From NCBI GenBank assembly GCA_029168955.1, contig JAPDOI010000212.1:978001-1042000 (forward strand): a stretch of DNA of 64,000 nucleotides, given 5' to 3'. Of this stretch, positions 62,559 to 64,000 are shown piece after piece. Made by a program: the position numbers and the translations under genes. Every line of letters begins with the position of its first letter. Position 1 is the stretch's first letter. The DNA is from Aplectana chamaeleonis (Eukaryota; Nematoda; Chromadorea; Rhabditida; Cosmocercidae). A model generated the notes under the pieces. That model searched no databases. It had not been told where the DNA came from and saw only the letters and a program-made list of their open reading frames with translations.

Positions 62559-64000
62559 CTTAAAAATGGTCTTGAACATTCATGTGACAGGACTTGCACA
62601 CATATAGGATTAGGACAAAAAAAATTCAAAAAACCGTGATAGGCGCTGGCATTCAGAAATTTTTTTTAGATACATAACTATAGCTCTCAAATTGATCAAT
62701 TTGCTGGAACATCGAATGCACCGTGAGTCTGGAAGGGAGGGAAGACATGCTTTCATTGGGGCGAAGCCCCGTCTTCGTTCTGATGGTTTCAAGAGCTCAA
62801 TCATTTGCAACAAACCCCCGCTAATTCTTGTTTACCAAGAAAAAAAAAACTCATAAAGCGGCGCGATTTTTGGCATTTCCAGTTGCGTAATTTGTTCTCG
62901 GAGAACGATAATGGTACGAGGCCTAATCAAAGCTGCTTCAGTTGGCGCATCACGCAAAGATACTGCGCAACGACCGGCTCGCACAAGATCAGAATAGGAC
63001 ATTATTTGAAAGAGGAAGAGCTCGTTTTTTAGGCAGTCGTGGTACCTTCAAAAGGACCACAAGTATAAACCTACCATAGTCCTTAGACAGACTGGAAGGC
63101 AGGGCCATCCGCAAAGAAATGCTTTCCAAAATTTCGCAAAAAAAATGTCCTGTTAATGCCCTACAATGAGTTGAAAAAGATAGCGAAGGATGATAGTCAG
63201 AAGGAACAAAGCAACATTGGGAAGGATCCAATTGAGACTCTCTACAACCCAGGAGCTGCTTTTTCGTCTTTTTGAAGTGATCACGAACATCATACGTCTA
63301 TTCCACACCCAGGTAATGCTACGTGTTGATCAAATCTTCAATCACGCATAGTACGTTGCATGTTCTTGAATTTCTCGGCTGAATGCCTTGGTCAATTGGA
63401 ATGTTCATGTATCTTTCTGAAGTCATACATCCTTTTTTTGAAGAGCACAGGAAATTTATCATTGCTGATATTGCCTTTAGGCGAAGTCGCAAGAACGTTG
63501 GTCAATATACTGCACACCAGCTTCGCGTGAAGTTGAACCAGAGAGAATATTTCCTTTAAGAACAATGAAACCGTCCATGAAGAGATCACACTTCGGTGCA
63601 AAATCAAATGCCCTACGGCCGATGCTGAGAAACGAAGGATGGTTCACGAATTGATAGTAATACAATACCGCCCGCGACTTTGGGAAAAACGGCGTTTTCG
63701 GCGCTTTTTTCCGCCGGAAAGCGCCGCTTTCTCATAACTTTGTTCAAAGTAGTCAGTTTGGGTTGCCAGGGGCATATTTAGAATCAGCATCGAGAGCTCT
63801 TCATTTTGAGCTTGCACCTGTCTTACCCGGCAAACAAGGCATATAGGGTTAACACAATCAATCGAGTGTACGAAAACTGAAGCTAGATATCAAATTGGTG
63901 TAAATATGGCTTAATATCAACCGTGAAGATGAAGGACGAGTTATACACAAGTTTGAAAAACCAATTTATGGTGGTGGCAAAAGTGAAAATCAATGTTTTT
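62559..64000. other. Region upstream of exon A
   Basis: No DH-domain exon recognised. A minus-strand 62-codon frame at 63477-63665 (NHPSFLSIGRRAFDFAPKCD) is well formed but unrecognised. Probably intron plus repeats, with the DH exons beyond the window. Confidence 0.4.

Noticed and set aside
63477..63665. Minus-strand frame as a DH-domain exon
   Set aside because: Residues do not resemble the DH fold, and no matching phase-0 junction to exon A was found.

Overview
The window looks like nuclear DNA from a nematode. A strongylid (hookworm-like) worm is the best guess. This is inferred from the transposon types and the RhoGEF family match; no rRNA, spliced-leader or marker gene is present to prove it. 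Coding density is very low. Most of the 64 kb is mobile-element DNA, often nested two or three deep.

Host gene: ten exons on the minus strand (62558 down to 24109) join in a consistent reading phase at every junction. They encode the PH domain, a Ser/Gly-rich linker and a coiled-coil tail of a Lbc/GEF-H1-family Rho guanine nucleotide exchange factor (ARHGEF2/ARHGEF28/AKAP13 type; the C. elegans relative is probably rhgf-2). The 508 visible codons are spread over 38 kb because three introns (9.0, 15.2 and 9.3 kb) are filled with transposons. The DH domain should lie upstream of the window. The next downstream exon was not found.

Layout: 1-1040 is a 42-bp minisatellite whose diverged relative recurs inverted at 45470-46110. 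1.3-2.8 kb is an RTE-like LINE remnant split by a MITE. 4.5-7.8 kb is a CR1-like LINE split by at least five nested DNA elements with readable target-site duplications (TSDs). 9.3-11.8 kb is a fold-back element carrying a PIF/Harbinger-like insertion. 14.3-15.8 kb is a nearly intact mariner. 16.9-19.9 kb holds nested GC-rich TIR elements. 20-23 kb holds TTAA-flanked MITEs and a Penelope-like 3' end with a hammerhead-like motif. 24.1-62.6 kb is the RhoGEF gene. Its introns contain a 3.5-kb fold-back element (28.2-31.7 kb), a deleted mariner (35.6-36.4 kb), paired TIR elements with a conserved animal repeat protein (39.8-42.6 kb), and an 8-kb palindrome (52.0-60.0 kb).

The two least expected items are the 8-kb palindrome, with arms of about 3.6 kb and mirrored exon-like reading frames, and the 28-31.7 kb fold-back element, whose arms are tandem ~153-bp modules around a chain of TTAA elements. 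All coordinates of repeat edges come from reading by eye; those given with a target-site duplication are exact, others are approximate.
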